Shown here one piece after another: positions 9,431 to 18,856 of a stretch of DNA of 64,000 nucleotides (its first letter is position 1; each line of letters starts with the position of its first letter). Origin of the DNA: Lachnospiraceae bacterium KM106-2 (GTDB taxonomy: Bacteria; Bacillota; Clostridia; Lachnospirales; Lachnospiraceae); assembly GCA_009731425.1 (NCBI GenBank), contig AP018794.1, positions 1,371,960 to 1,435,959 on the forward strand. Reading direction: 5' to 3'. A program made the position numbers and the translations under genes. The notes beneath the pieces were generated by a model. That model searched no databases, was not told the origin of the DNA, and was given only the letters and a program-made list of their open reading frames with translations.

Positions 9431-10246
9431 TTATTCTTTCCCAGAATCTAATTTAAATATAACTCTGTAGTTTACATAACGAACACCATCTTCATAATGA
9501 TCAAAGATATGCTGCATCAAGATTCCATCCTTTTTAACAGAATGACCGCATTCTTTTACATATTGATAATACTGTTCGATATATTCTGTGATCCCTCTGT
9601 TTCGTACATATCGTTCTCTTACGTAGTAGACGATATAGTCGCCTTCCTCGTAAATAATCATATCATCGATCACGGGAAGTTCTAATTTTACAAAATACTG
9701 TTCCTCCATCAATAATCCATGATCATTTTCCTGCCATTCCGGATACATGGTAACACGAGCAGTTTTATAAGCATACTCAATATGCTTCATCCAATTTGTA
9801 ATCTGCTCCACAATTTCTTTCTTCTCGCAAAATGCATTTTCCTCAATATGAGGAAGAAAGTATTGCTTTGGTAATCTTACCCTTTCGCAAGTACCCTTCT
9901 TTTCCTGGCACATTTCAAATTGCTGATGTAATTGTTCTAGAAGAACCTTTTTCATCGTGAGCTTCGCAATCTGGTTATCAATTTCATCTGTCTGTGAACG
10001 AATCGTATCGAACATTTCCGATGCGGTTCTTTCGTATACGATATGCTTCGCATCATCAACACTGAATCCAAGACTCCGATATTTTCTGCTTTGCAGAATT
10101 CGTTCTCCATGACGCATGTTGTAATGACGATAGCTATTTTCTTCATTGACATCTGGTTCAATGATTCCACATGTTTGATAATGTTTTACTAAATCTTTGG
10201 ACACTCCCATATATTTAGCAAATTCACCGATTTTATATTGCTTCAT
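9431..10246 (-). CDS. MerR-family transcriptional regulator
   Basis: N-terminal winged helix (YKIGEFAKYMGVSKDLVKHYQTCGIIEPDVNEENSYR) is typical MerR, followed by a dimerisation helix and a C-terminal effector domain of about 170 residues that resembles GyrI-like ligand sensors. The ATG at 10246 has GAGGTAAAT in front. A longer frame opening with GTG at 10273 would begin inside the terminator hairpin of the upstream gene, so I reject that start. Ligand and target are unknown; the neighbouring reductase gene is a candidate. Confidence 0.85.
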   Translation of the reverse strand: MKQYKIGEFAKYMGVSKDLVKHYQTCGIIEPDVNEENSYRHYNMRHGERILQSRKYRSLGFSVDDAKHIVYERTASEMFDTIRSQTDEIDNQIAKLTMKKVLLEQLHQQFEMCQEKKGTCERVRLPKQYFLPHIEENAFCEKKEIVEQITNWMKHIEYAYKTARVTMYPEWQENDHGLLMEEQYFVKLELPVIDDMIIYEEGDYIVYYVRERYVRNRGITEYIEQYYQYVKECGHSVKKDGILMQHIFDHYEDGVRYVNYRVIFKLDSGKE

Positions 10247-10255
10247 ATTTACCTC

Positions 10256-10281
10256 AAAAAGGAGGGAATCCACTTCCCTCC
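10256..10281 (-). terminator. Terminator of the flavoprotein reductase gene
   Basis: GGAGGGAA and TTCCCTCC form an 8-bp stem with a five-base loop, followed by TTTTT on the minus strand. Confidence 0.85.
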
Positions 10282-10325
10282 TCCTAATTATAACTTGTTT
10301 ATTATAGTTTACAACATTACTAATA

Positions 10326-12263
10326 CTATTTAGCTGATTTTACATTAGCTGCTGCATTTTCACCTGCAAGACGACCTGAAGTGTACGCAAATCCTAATGT
10401 ACCACCTTCAAATACAACATAGTTGTTACCATACATACCACCGGCATCAGAACCAGCAACGTAAAGGTTAGCAATTTCTTTGTTGTTTTCATCTACTGCT
10501 TGGATGTTTTCATTGATCTTAACACCACCAAGAGTAGTTAACATTCTTGTTTTTACTTTTACAGCGTAAACTGTTTCGTTTTCACCGATTGCTGTCATGT
10601 ATTTAGCATCTTTGTAGAAATCAGTATCTTTACCAGCTTTGCAAAGTTTATTGTATCTTGTAATTTCACTTACTAAGTTGTCCATTCCTAATGTAGAAGC
10701 GATTTCTTTTACATTACCTTTAACAGCAACACCAGCTTTTACAGCATCTTCAAGAGTTGCAGTGTAATCTTTCGGTGTTCTTAATGCTTTTTCAGAAGCA
10801 TCTAGATCTTGAACATGACCAGCTTCCATAAATTTAACGCCTTTACCTAAGAAGCTTTCCCAACGATCTGCAAATACTTTTGCTAAACTCTTTTCAGCTA
10901 CAGCTTTTACCGTTGATTCTGGAACCATGATATATGCAACACCTTCTGGTTGTTGATAGATCATCGTACTTAATGCAGAACTTTCATATGCTTCTTCTTC
11001 GTTACCAAAACGCTCACCATCTTTATTTACGAATAATAATGGGTTACGTACTAATTCTGTTAACTCTCTTGAGTTTTCCATTTGTTTTGCTTCTGGACCA
11101 TAAGACATACCGAACCATTGAGCAACTTCAATACCTTCTTCCGCTGCACCAGCATCCCAAGCCATTTGGATACCATCACCAGTTGCACTTGCAATTAGAC
11201 CAGTACCAGCTTTTTCTCCGAAGTATTTCTTCATCCATTCTTCGTTACCACCGTAACCACCAGTAGCTAATACAACAGAACCAGCTTTGATGTGTAATTC
11301 TTTGTCACTTGTTTCAGCAACAACTCCACCAACAGTACCATCTTCATTTTTGATTAAAGATTTTCCTGTTGTTTCGTACATAACTTCGCCACCGTTTTTC
11401 TTCACTTTTTCAAGTAAAGTTTCAATCGCTACGGTACCACCATCAACATAACCATGAGCTGTTGCAGGCATTCCTACGTGATTATATTGAGCACCATGAC
11501 CAGCATCAAGTAATGTTAAACGAACACCATTTGTTTCTAACCAGTTAACTGTTTCAGAGGAACCTTCGATGATGTTTCTAACTAATCTTGCGTTTGCATA
11601 GTATAAGCTATCACCGATATATTGGTCATATAACCATTCAGGATCAACAGTCTTTTTCGCTGCGATCTGTTGGTCTGAACTTGATGCAAATAATGCACCA
11701 GCCATTGTACCTGCACCAGAAACTGTTGCAGTCTTTTCAATAATGATAACTTTCGCGCCATTTTCAGCTGCTGAAAGAGCTGCTGCAGAACCTGCTGCAC
11801 CTGCACCTACAACTACTACGTCACAAGATTCTTCTACAACTTCTTTATCTTTTTTTGCAGTTGTTGCAGTTTTTAATGCATCAACATCGCCACCAGCTTG
11901 TTTTACACAGTCTTCTACCGCTGCTAATACAGCTTTACTAGAATTTGTTGCACCAGTAACAGTATCGACTGCTAATGATTGACCTTCGATGATCGCAGCT
12001 GGTACTTTTTCGAATGCGTTTTCACGAATTCCTTCTGTTTCTTTATTATCTTTTACTTCGATTTTTTCAATCTTCTTATCTGAAAATGTAACTTCTACAG
12101 TTACTTCACCATTGTTTCCAGTTCCTTTTCCAGTATAAGTTCCTGCTTTGTAACTATTTGCTGTTCCAGATGTTTTTGTATCATTCTTTTTATCAGAACT
12201 ACAAGCTACAAGACTTAAACACATTGCTCCAACCAAGCAAGCGCTTACCAATTTCTTTTTCAT
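10326..12263 (-). CDS. FMN/FAD fumarate reductase-like lipoprotein
   Basis: An extracytoplasmic reductase of the fumarate/urocanate reductase family. Starting at the ATG at 12263 (AGGAGGAAGAGTT before it) it has 645 residues: a lipoprotein signal with lipobox LVAC (Cys21), an FMN_bind domain (about 40-115) carrying the DTVTGAT flavinylation motif where FMN is attached covalently by ApbE-type enzymes, and a FAD_binding_2 domain from CDVVVVGAGAAGSAAALSA to the C-terminal GGTLGFAYTSGRLAGENAA. It probably accepts electrons at the membrane face and reduces an enoate-type acceptor. No ApbE or electron donor gene is nearby. Single gene with its own terminator. Confidence 0.93.
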   Translation of the reverse strand: MKKKLVSACLVGAMCLSLVACSSDKKNDTKTSGTANSYKAGTYTGKGTGNNGEVTVEVTFSDKKIEKIEVKDNKETEGIRENAFEKVPAAIIEGQSLAVDTVTGATNSSKAVLAAVEDCVKQAGGDVDALKTATTAKKDKEVVEESCDVVVVGAGAAGSAAALSAAENGAKVIIIEKTATVSGAGTMAGALFASSSDQQIAAKKTVDPEWLYDQYIGDSLYYANARLVRNIIEGSSETVNWLETNGVRLTLLDAGHGAQYNHVGMPATAHGYVDGGTVAIETLLEKVKKNGGEVMYETTGKSLIKNEDGTVGGVVAETSDKELHIKAGSVVLATGGYGGNEEWMKKYFGEKAGTGLIASATGDGIQMAWDAGAAEEGIEVAQWFGMSYGPEAKQMENSRELTELVRNPLLFVNKDGERFGNEEEAYESSALSTMIYQQPEGVAYIMVPESTVKAVAEKSLAKVFADRWESFLGKGVKFMEAGHVQDLDASEKALRTPKDYTATLEDAVKAGVAVKGNVKEIASTLGMDNLVSEITRYNKLCKAGKDTDFYKDAKYMTAIGENETVYAVKVKTRMLTTLGGVKINENIQAVDENNKEIANLYVAGSDAGGMYGNNYVVFEGGTLGFAYTSGRLAGENAAANVKSAK

Positions 12264-12343
12264 AACTCTTCCTCCTAAATTGTTAAATAAAAAATTAACA
12301 TGTTTAGGATAAAACAGTGTGTCGCCCATCAGTCAATGGAAAT

Positions 12344-12916
12344 TTATAACTTGTTCTGTTTTTTTTCTAACTTCTCATTAAGTTTTTGGTAAATGCCTTG
12401 CATATATGGTTCGCTTGATTTCGCCGCCGCTTCTTCTCGAGGAACCCATCCAATATTACTATTCTCATCCTCTTTAATTCTGATAAACTCTTCTTCACTT
12501 GCTTGTAGTAAGTACGTAACATTCAAATGAAGATGTGTTCCGACAAAACTGCCTCTCTTTATATGACCATTCACACCTAGAATTTCAAGGGAGAAAATAT
12601 CATCATCAAGTGGTTTTACATGTTTTAAGCCGGTCTCTTCCCTCGCCTCTTTTAATGCAACATGTAATAAATCGGCATCTCCATCCGCATGACCACCCGT
12701 CCATGCCCAGGACTGATAGATGTTATGATAGATCATCAATACTTTGGTATAGTCTTCATTTACGATCCATGAGGATGCTGTAAAATGAGCCATTTCGTTT
12801 TCTCGTGTTAATAGATCATCAAACTGATCCATATATTTTATCATTAATTGTTTTTCCGTTTCTTCTTGCTCATTAAAAGGAATATAATTACTGATTTTTT
12901 CTCTTAGTTTCCTCAT
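12344..12916 (-). CDS. NUDIX hydrolase
   Basis: 190 residues with a NUDIX box GGHADGDADLLHVALKEAREETGL; the KEAREETG core is intact, while the first Glu of the consensus is replaced. Such proteins hydrolyse nucleoside diphosphate derivatives, but the substrate cannot be read from this sequence. The N-terminal 55 residues form a charged helical region. The start overlaps the end of the upstream small membrane protein gene by 29 bp, suggesting coupled translation. Confidence 0.88.
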   Translation of the reverse strand: MRKLREKISNYIPFNEQEETEKQLMIKYMDQFDDLLTRENEMAHFTASSWIVNEDYTKVLMIYHNIYQSWAWTGGHADGDADLLHVALKEAREETGLKHVKPLDDDIFSLEILGVNGHIKRGSFVGTHLHLNVTYLLQASEEEFIRIKEDENSNIGWVPREEAAAKSSEPYMQGIYQKLNEKLEKKQNKL

Positions 12917-13142
12917 CTTTTAATTTCTCCTCTTGTCGATTCAAATTCCATCTTCCCGCCATAAATCCTTGATACGTAATTCCTACTAACATTAGGATAA
13001 TGGACAGAATACACATAACCTGTGCAATTACTTCTGGAATTGTCATAAATCGTGTTAATATCCAATAAATGAAAAAAATCACGAGACCGATCACTAACGA
13101 ACTCTTCATCCATTTATCTTTATTATCTTTAAGAAATTTCAT
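12888..13142 (-). CDS. Small two-helix membrane protein
   Basis: From the ATG at 13142 (GGGAGGGGAAGATT in front) the product is 84 residues with two membrane helices (about 13-30 and 38-60) and a very charged C-terminal tail rich in Glu, Lys and Arg. A longer frame opening at 13220 lacks a ribosome site and overlaps the lipoprotein gene. No family recognised. It overlaps the NUDIX gene start by 29 bp. Confidence 0.65.
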   Translation of the reverse strand: MKFLKDNKDKWMKSSLVIGLVIFFIYWILTRFMTIPEVIAQVMCILSIILMLVGITYQGFMAGRWNLNRQEEKLKDEETKRKNQ

Positions 13143-13185
13143 AATCTTCCCCTCCCTACTTGATAACTTGCACTTATTATAACAT

Positions 13186-14061
13186 TTACCTTGAGAGTTT
13201 GTCCCCATATTCGGTTGCATTCTCTAATAAAAAAGGAGGTGTTTTGGCCGAACTGCTCTCATAATCTCTTCGCTCTAATAATTCCTCTTTTAAGGAAGCA
13301 CGATCCTGAAACTTCGTTACTTGATAAGGTCGATTTCTGCCAAGTTTCTCGATAAATAACAAATAATTTTCTATTTCAATCAAAATACCTGCATGAGCCA
13401 CATAGGCAATCTGCTCTTTGGGATCCGTACAGATCACCGAGATCAAACTCGCTTTACTCTTACGGTAGACAACATTCCGTTTCTTCCACTCTTTGATATA
13501 TGTGCGTTCAGAACTTGTTGGTGACTTGTCACTCTTAATGGTCACCTCATCAAATAAGGCGATATACTGATCGATCTTAGGTCTTAAACGTTCATAGCGT
13601 AAATTGTACTCAAGCTCATCAATATCGTTCATAATGGACAATCCATAACTTTTCTTATCATCTGCCTGAAGTTCATTTTGCAATAAGAGAAATACCGCCA
13701 ATCTTGAATTAGTATCTAAATCCTCATGATTCCGTTTCCAATTAGCAGCGATTTTCTCATCCTGATATGCTTGAGTATCAAGATTAGTCCAGCTATCTGC
13801 AAGTCCAGTCTCTTGACCCAAGCCCTGATTAAACTCATCCACCCATTGAATAAATTGATCAACATAGGAAAGGTTTGCATCTTTCATCGCTTTGATCACT
13901 TCGCTTCTTGCCTGTTCACCATTTAAATTGGTAAAGACCGTTTGAAACTCCTTCGGCTGTTCTGTTTTATCACTTTTATCTGTCGTATTCCTTTTGGTAG
14001 AACACGAGGTCGATAATAAAAGAAATAGGATCATGATAGATAGCAATAATGGTTTTTTCAT
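13186..14061 (-). CDS. DUF4300-like lipoprotein
   Basis: 291 residues with a lipoprotein signal (hydrophobic core, then LLLSTSC with Cys20) and a Thr/Lys-rich linker. The body (FTNLNGEQARSEVIKAMKDANLSYVDQFIQWVDEFN, then WKRNHEDLDTNSRLAVF and VAHAGILIEIENYLLFIEKLG) resembles the DUF4300 family of Firmicute lipoproteins. It would be anchored to the outer face of the membrane. The role is unknown. It precedes the small membrane protein and NUDIX genes on the same strand. Confidence 0.75.
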   Translation of the reverse strand: MKKPLLLSIMILFLLLSTSCSTKRNTTDKSDKTEQPKEFQTVFTNLNGEQARSEVIKAMKDANLSYVDQFIQWVDEFNQGLGQETGLADSWTNLDTQAYQDEKIAANWKRNHEDLDTNSRLAVFLLLQNELQADDKKSYGLSIMNDIDELEYNLRYERLRPKIDQYIALFDEVTIKSDKSPTSSERTYIKEWKKRNVVYRKSKASLISVICTDPKEQIAYVAHAGILIEIENYLLFIEKLGRNRPYQVTKFQDRASLKEELLERRDYESSSAKTPPFLLENATEYGDKLSR

Positions 14062-14120
14062 CTTTTATCCTCATAAGCTTTTTTCTTTTATTATCTCATG
14101 TTCAAATTACAAATATACGA

Positions 14121-15137
14121 CTAGAGACGAACCTGCTCACGACTGATCTCTTGAAGGGAAAATACGCCACTCATGTGCATTGCATCTTCTAATTCAGAAC
14201 CAAGTTTCTCTACTAAGCTGTGTACCCCTTCCTCAGCGCCTCCGTATACTGCTGTTACGAATGGTCTTGCGATGATAACGGCGTCTGCACCAATTGCGAG
14301 TGCTTTAAAGACATCTCCACCACAGCGAATGCCACCATCCACAAAGATCTTCATAGATCCTTGTACTGCATCTACGATTTCCGGTAACACTTCCGCTGTA
14401 GACGGACATTGATCTAATACTCTGCCACCATGATTTGAGACAACGATAGCATCCGCTCCTGCCTCTTTGGCTTTTAGGGCAGCTTTGGCTGTCATAATTC
14501 CTTTTACAATAAAAGGACGACCAGCTTCTTTAATGATCTGTCCTAGCTCTTTTACTGATTTACTTCCGGCAGGAGGATTCATATTTTTTAGGAAAGGCAA
14601 CCCGGCAGCATCGATATCCATTGCCACTGCAAAAGCTCCTGATTCTTTCACAAGTTCCATCTTTTCGCGGATCGTATCAAGATTCCAAGGTTTTACGGTT
14701 GGGATTCCAACACCTCCTTGTTCTTTGATCGCTTTGGTTGCTACTTGCATCACGGTTGCGTCCATACCATCTCCAGTAAATGCAGCAATGCCTTCCTGCG
14801 CACACGCACGTACTAATATATTGTTATATTCGACATCATTGTATTTCTCTCCATAATGCAATTTAACCGCACCCACTGGTCCTGCAAAAATTGGATAACG
14901 AAAACTCTTGCCAAATAACTCAAGAGACGTATCGACTGGTTTATCCTCAACAAGAGTATCCATATTAATTCGAATGTCTTTCCATTTTTCATAATTACGG
15001 ATAGCGGTATCACCGATTCCCTTAGCTCCTGGTCCTGGTAATTGATTTTTACAAACTCGTCCATTACATTCTGGACATGCCTTACAATAAGGTCCCATCT
15101 CATTCTTTGCAGCTTGCATCATTTCTTCGTATGTCAT
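14121..15137 (-). CDS. FMN-dependent alpha-hydroxy-acid oxidoreductase
   Basis: TIM-barrel flavoenzyme of the glycolate oxidase/lactate dehydrogenase (FMN) family, 338 residues. The FMN phosphate and active-site segments are visible: FAGPVGAVKLHYGE, IVKGIMTAKAALKAKEAGADAIVVSNHGGRVLDQ with the catalytic His, and IFVDGGIRCGGDVFKALAIGADAVIIARPF. Unlike the classical oxidases it starts with a Cys-rich CKACPECNGRVC motif, as in anaerobe homologues, which could hold a metal or Fe-S centre. Oxidation of a 2-hydroxyacid such as lactate is the likely reaction, but the acceptor in an anaerobe is unclear. Located 2 bp after a glycosyltransferase gene. Confidence 0.88.
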   Translation of the reverse strand: MTYEEMMQAAKNEMGPYCKACPECNGRVCKNQLPGPGAKGIGDTAIRNYEKWKDIRINMDTLVEDKPVDTSLELFGKSFRYPIFAGPVGAVKLHYGEKYNDVEYNNILVRACAQEGIAAFTGDGMDATVMQVATKAIKEQGGVGIPTVKPWNLDTIREKMELVKESGAFAVAMDIDAAGLPFLKNMNPPAGSKSVKELGQIIKEAGRPFIVKGIMTAKAALKAKEAGADAIVVSNHGGRVLDQCPSTAEVLPEIVDAVQGSMKIFVDGGIRCGGDVFKALAIGADAVIIARPFVTAVYGGAEEGVHSLVEKLGSELEDAMHMSGVFSLQEISREQVRL

Positions 15138-15139
15138 TG

Positions 15140-16711
15140 TTAAATCCCTTTCTTCATTCTTCTCTCTGCTTCTTCTAATATCTTAATAAATTCTCCATCG
15201 GTATCACAGAGGCGCTTACTTCTTGCAATGGCTTTCTTTGCTTGTGACTGATAAAAATCCGGATCATCTATGTAATGACAGATTACTTCTTTCATTTCAT
15301 TATAATCAGCTACTACAAAGTCTTCTCCAGCTCCAACTGCGACATCCCCATCTTTCGTTGTGACAGCTGGAAGTCCTTTACTCATTGCTTCGAATACAGA
15401 AGTGCCTCCACCGCTTCTGATTGGATTTACATAAAGGTCACATTGATCTAATACAGCTAACATATCATCTTGGAATCCAAGGAACTTTGACCTTTCCTTT
15501 AATTCAGGTATCTGTTCGATCCAAGCTTCATAATTCTCCATCTTACCTGCAAATGCAATGAATCCTTTATCACCAATGGCATCCACTAAGGTTACTAAAA
15601 ACTCTTGTGTAACCTCTACCTCTAATCGCCCACCGACTACAATCAAGATGAATTTATCTTCTGGTAGATTCAGTTGTGCTCTTGTATAATTCTTTTTCTG
15701 TTCGATCAAGTTAGAAGTAAAGACTCCTGTAATTACGTGATCTAACGGCTTATGTAAAGTATGTAGAAAATCAATCTCCATATCGTTTAATTTTCTGCCG
15801 ATCACCTGATAATCACTTTCGATACTCGTAAGCATCGATGGACATAATGAGATGGTGATTGCAGGTACATATTCGTTCAATACATCTGATAGAACGCTGT
15901 CTCCTCCTATTTTAACAATATAAGCAGGATTCATTTTATAGACAAATTCGGCCAGCGCTTTGATATCTGGTACATTAGGCAGGACATCGTCACATTGAAT
16001 AAATGGGATCGCGATATCCTTATAATTGATTTTATCCAAATTAAGATTGGATGACATATAGTTAGCCATCTGGATATTGAACAAAGGTATTGCACCAACT
16101 AAGGATAGTGTGTCAGCGCTATTGATCAGGAATACCTTCTTATGTAGTTTATGAATTAAAGTGTAACATCGGTCCAAACTTGTCTTTGTTGGCCCATGTG
16201 TTAGTTTAATTAGTTGAGAAGCCAATACGATCACAAGATCTTTATTCCTCTCTTCATATGGCCGCTTTACAAAGTCCATGGCACAGGCACGCTTCGCATC
16301 ATTCACGATCCTTCGATAAAATCTTGCCATCTTTATATTAACGGATTTATTCACAATTTCGCAATGGATAAATAAGGTATGACCAATCTGTTGGTATACA
16401 TAGTTTCTCGTTACCCACGAATAATCTCCTTCCTCCATGATATCGATGATCCTCTCAATTGCTTCCGAGGATGGTGCTAGCTGTGATAAGAGTGATAATA
16501 GATAGATATCCTTTGACGTAGAATCACCTAATAATTTTTTAATCTCGTCTATCATCATATGCTGAACTTCGACATCAGCCTTATTAAAACGATCTTTGAT
16601 ATCATTTTCTAATTCGCTAATGACTCCGACATCACGAATAAAAGTCTCTTCTTCTATTGCCTCTAGTACTAAATTTACTTTTTTTATAAAATATATAATT
16701 CTTCGTTCCAA
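15140..16711 (-). CDS. GT-B glycosyltransferase with helical N-terminal region
   Basis: 523 residues. The last 200 form a Rossmann nucleotide-sugar domain with FILIVVGGRLEVEV, KFLGFQDDMLAVLDQCDLYVNPIRSGGGTSVFEAMSKGLPAVTTKDGDVAVGAGEDFVV, which is typical of GT4 or O-GlcNAc transferase-like enzymes. The first 250 residues are helical and repeat-like. It probably starts at TTG (16711), which has GGAGGTAAG upstream at proper distance. It may modify a cell-surface or protein substrate; none is evident from context. Confidence 0.8.
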   Translation of the reverse strand: MERRIIYFIKKVNLVLEAIEEETFIRDVGVISELENDIKDRFNKADVEVQHMMIDEIKKLLGDSTSKDIYLLSLLSQLAPSSEAIERIIDIMEEGDYSWVTRNYVYQQIGHTLFIHCEIVNKSVNIKMARFYRRIVNDAKRACAMDFVKRPYEERNKDLVIVLASQLIKLTHGPTKTSLDRCYTLIHKLHKKVFLINSADTLSLVGAIPLFNIQMANYMSSNLNLDKINYKDIAIPFIQCDDVLPNVPDIKALAEFVYKMNPAYIVKIGGDSVLSDVLNEYVPAITISLCPSMLTSIESDYQVIGRKLNDMEIDFLHTLHKPLDHVITGVFTSNLIEQKKNYTRAQLNLPEDKFILIVVGGRLEVEVTQEFLVTLVDAIGDKGFIAFAGKMENYEAWIEQIPELKERSKFLGFQDDMLAVLDQCDLYVNPIRSGGGTSVFEAMSKGLPAVTTKDGDVAVGAGEDFVVADYNEMKEVICHYIDDPDFYQSQAKKAIARSKRLCDTDGEFIKILEEAERRMKKGI

Positions 16712-16798
16712 ACGAACTTACCTCCAAAATATGTAGTATTATCTACATTATAAAATTATTATGTAAAGAAAGCAATATTCTTGTCGCATAAATAAAAA

Positions 16799-16833
16799 GA
16801 GCGAAATCAATAGTTACTATCTTGATTCCACTC
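16799..16833 (-). terminator. Terminator of the YeiH-family gene
   Basis: GAGTGGAATCAA pairs with TTGATTTCGCTC (two G-T pairs) across an 11-base loop and is followed by TTTTTATT on the minus strand. Confidence 0.8.
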
Positions 16834-16840
16834 ACTATAT

Positions 16841-17881
16841 TTAAAATAAGATCGCAATTAACAAGATTGCTGCAACTACCTGTACTAAGGCAATGAACAG
16901 ACAATAGACAGATACTTTCAATCCTTGCTTAATAAGATCTGCAATATAAACACGCATTCCAATACCAGCAAGCGCAACGATCTCGATGAAATTATCGATT
17001 TCCTTGATCTTTGCTCCCCAATTATTTGGAATGATCTTTAGAGAATAAAGCGCGCAAGTAAGAAAGAAACCTTTAATATACCAAGGCATTTTAATGCGGG
17101 ACTGATGATTGTGAGAATGAACCTCTTCTTCAATATCATGAACGCCTTCTTTAATACTCTTCGTTTTGATGGATGCCAGGATCATGACCACCCCAACTAA
17201 AAAGATAATTCGTACGATCTTAAATATCGTAGCTAGCTCTTTTACTTCTTCACTAACCATGGAACCGGCAGCTACTACTTGTCCCACCGATTGCAAAATA
17301 CCTCCTAACATCGCAGAAGAACGTACCAGCTCATTCTGATACAATCCCAATGTTAAGAGTGGTAATAAGATCATAAGCACAGTTCCTGTCACATTAACCA
17401 TAGTGATGGCAATTCCTTTATCCCTGCTGTGAGCATGAATGACCGGAGCTGTAGAGGCAATGGCAGAAGAACCACATACTCCATTTCCACTTGCCATTAA
17501 CAAAGTAAAATCCATCGTAAACTTCATTCGTTTTCCGATTATAACAGCACCCGTTACGGTGAATATCATCTGTAATAGTATAAATAGAATTCCATTTACT
17601 CCTAGTTCAAATAACGTTGTAATACTTAATGTTGCTCCTAGTAGAACAACAGAAATGGAAAGCAGTGTTCCTTCTGAAAACTTGGTGCCCTTATTTAAAG
17701 CAGGATGCTTTCCAATCGTGTTTCCTATGATTATTCCAAGGAATATAGATATTGTCGCGGCTCCTAAAGTCGGTAAATACTGTCCTAAAAATTTGCTCAC
17801 TAGTGCAATTGCAATACAAACAAACAGGCCTGGCAGTACGTGAAGGACTTTACTTGATATCTTGGTATCCTTTTTACTCAT
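16841..17881 (-). CDS. YeiH/UPF0324-family membrane protein, putative sulfate exporter
   Basis: 346 residues with about ten hydrophobic segments. Conserved family features are LPTLGAATISIFLGIIIGNTIG near the start, KFSEGTLLSISVVLLGATLS, and MASGNGVCGSSAIASTAPVI. A charged cytoplasmic loop rich in His and Glu (HDIEEEVHSHNHQ) sits around residue 250. Members are annotated as putative sulfate exporters on weak evidence. Single gene with its own terminator. Confidence 0.85.
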   Translation of the reverse strand: MSKKDTKISSKVLHVLPGLFVCIAIALVSKFLGQYLPTLGAATISIFLGIIIGNTIGKHPALNKGTKFSEGTLLSISVVLLGATLSITTLFELGVNGILFILLQMIFTVTGAVIIGKRMKFTMDFTLLMASGNGVCGSSAIASTAPVIHAHSRDKGIAITMVNVTGTVLMILLPLLTLGLYQNELVRSSAMLGGILQSVGQVVAAGSMVSEEVKELATIFKIVRIIFLVGVVMILASIKTKSIKEGVHDIEEEVHSHNHQSRIKMPWYIKGFFLTCALYSLKIIPNNWGAKIKEIDNFIEIVALAGIGMRVYIADLIKQGLKVSVYCLFIALVQVVAAILLIAILF

Positions 17882-17986
17882 CAGTGAACCTCTTCTTTCT
17901 TAATTGTTTTCATTAAATCACTAAACTGATCGATCGACTGAATTCTCAAGTTAGTATCTGAATCGACATAGCATTTTATACGAAAA

Positions 17987-18022
17987 CAAAAAAGCAATCA
18001 CACTGATCTGTGATTGCTTTTT
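17987..18022. terminator. Terminator after the cupin gene
   Basis: GCAATCACA and TGTGATTGC form a perfect 9-bp stem with a six-base loop, flanked by A-runs and T-runs so it could work in both directions. It ends the hemerythrin-cupin transcript. Confidence 0.92.
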
Positions 18023-18024
18023 TA

Positions 18025-18357
18025 CTAAAAGATTACGGTTAACATCATCTTGAATTGCTCAAACGCATAGACTGCATGTGGCACATTGGCTGGCATCACT
18101 AACGTCTCACCTTTGGTTACAAGGTATTCCCTACCTCCTACTGTAAAACGTCCTACACCATCTAGCACCGTAACCATAGCATCTCCATTTGATTCATGCG
18201 TACTGATCTCTTCGTCCTTTGCGAATGCAAATAATGTCACACTAACAGCTGCATTTTGTGCTAAGGTCTTACTAACAATTTGTCCCTCCTGATAGTCAAC
18301 AAGATTCACTAATTGTAATACTTCTTCTTTCTTAATATTTTTTAAATGCTCTGCCAT
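18025..18357 (-). CDS. Small cupin-domain protein
   Basis: 110 residues forming one cupin barrel. Motif 1 is reduced (ISTHESNGDAMVTVLDGVGRFTVGG: one His, Glu, Asp) and motif 2 is GETLVMPANVPHAVYAFEQFKM with His. It is likely a metal- or ligand-binding protein rather than a clear enzyme. It starts 15 bp after the hemerythrin gene and should be cotranscribed, placing it under the same palindromic operator. A role in nitrosative or oxidative stress is inferred from this context only. Confidence 0.85.
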   Translation of the reverse strand: MAEHLKNIKKEEVLQLVNLVDYQEGQIVSKTLAQNAAVSVTLFAFAKDEEISTHESNGDAMVTVLDGVGRFTVGGREYLVTKGETLVMPANVPHAVYAFEQFKMMLTVIF

Positions 18358-18372
18358 AATATTAGGTCCTTT

Positions 18373-18780
18373 CTAATCTATTAATCGATATAATCCTTTT
18401 TCTTCTTTCGAAATACGCTTTTCTATTGTTTCAATAATAATAATCACTTCTTTTAAAAAGCTTTCCTTATTTGTAAGGATTTTAGTCGGTGTATTATACT
18501 GATTCTTAAATGTTACAAATACTTCGCTTAGATCTCCCATCTCATTTTGATAAGTCTTTGCCATCTCACGGATTGTAGTATCCTCATTTTTCATCAAAGA
18601 AGGATAGAGATATTTATCTTCATTTAATAGATGAATATTTAGTCTTCCTGCAAGTGTATTAATGGCACTTGCCAGTTCTCTTGCCTGAGTATCGATCTCA
18701 TTCGTTGCGATCAGACCTTTGATCATCTTTAGTTCGCTTTTCATTGATTCATGCTGTTCCATATAATTATTAAAATTCAT
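18373..18780 (-). CDS. Hemerythrin-like HHE protein
   Basis: A four-helix-bundle protein of 135 residues from the ATG at 18780 (GAGGGCACGAAAG in front; an ATG five codons earlier lacks a site). Likely diiron ligands are in EQHESMK, NIHLLNEDKYLYPSL and RISKEEKGLY. Such proteins bind O2 or NO or help iron-centre repair. It is followed by the cupin gene. Its promoter carries operator 18843-18856 at the same distance from the -10 box as in both hcp genes. Confidence 0.82.
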   Translation of the reverse strand: MNFNNYMEQHESMKSELKMIKGLIATNEIDTQARELASAINTLAGRLNIHLLNEDKYLYPSLMKNEDTTIREMAKTYQNEMGDLSEVFVTFKNQYNTPTKILTNKESFLKEVIIIIETIEKRISKEEKGLYRLID

Positions 18781-18814
18781 CTTTCGTGCCCTCATTTCGC
18801 TTATTGATAATGCT

Positions 18815-18856
18815 ATTATAAGCTTGTATGATTCGAAACTCAGTAGCTATAGCTAC
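18815..18856 (-). promoter_or_regulatory. Hemerythrin-cupin promoter with HcpR-like operator (site 1)
   Basis: The perfect palindrome GTAGCTATAGCTAC (18843-18856) lies 22 bp upstream of a TATAAT -10 box (18815-18820). The operator centre falls near -41.5, a class II activator position. The same spacing occurs at four other promoters in this window. The operator overlaps the 3' end of the GNAT gene. Confidence 0.8.

Noticed and set aside
10247..10273. Longer start for the MerR regulator
   Set aside because: The extra codons are inside the terminator hairpin of the upstream gene, and the ATG at 10246 has its own ribosome site.
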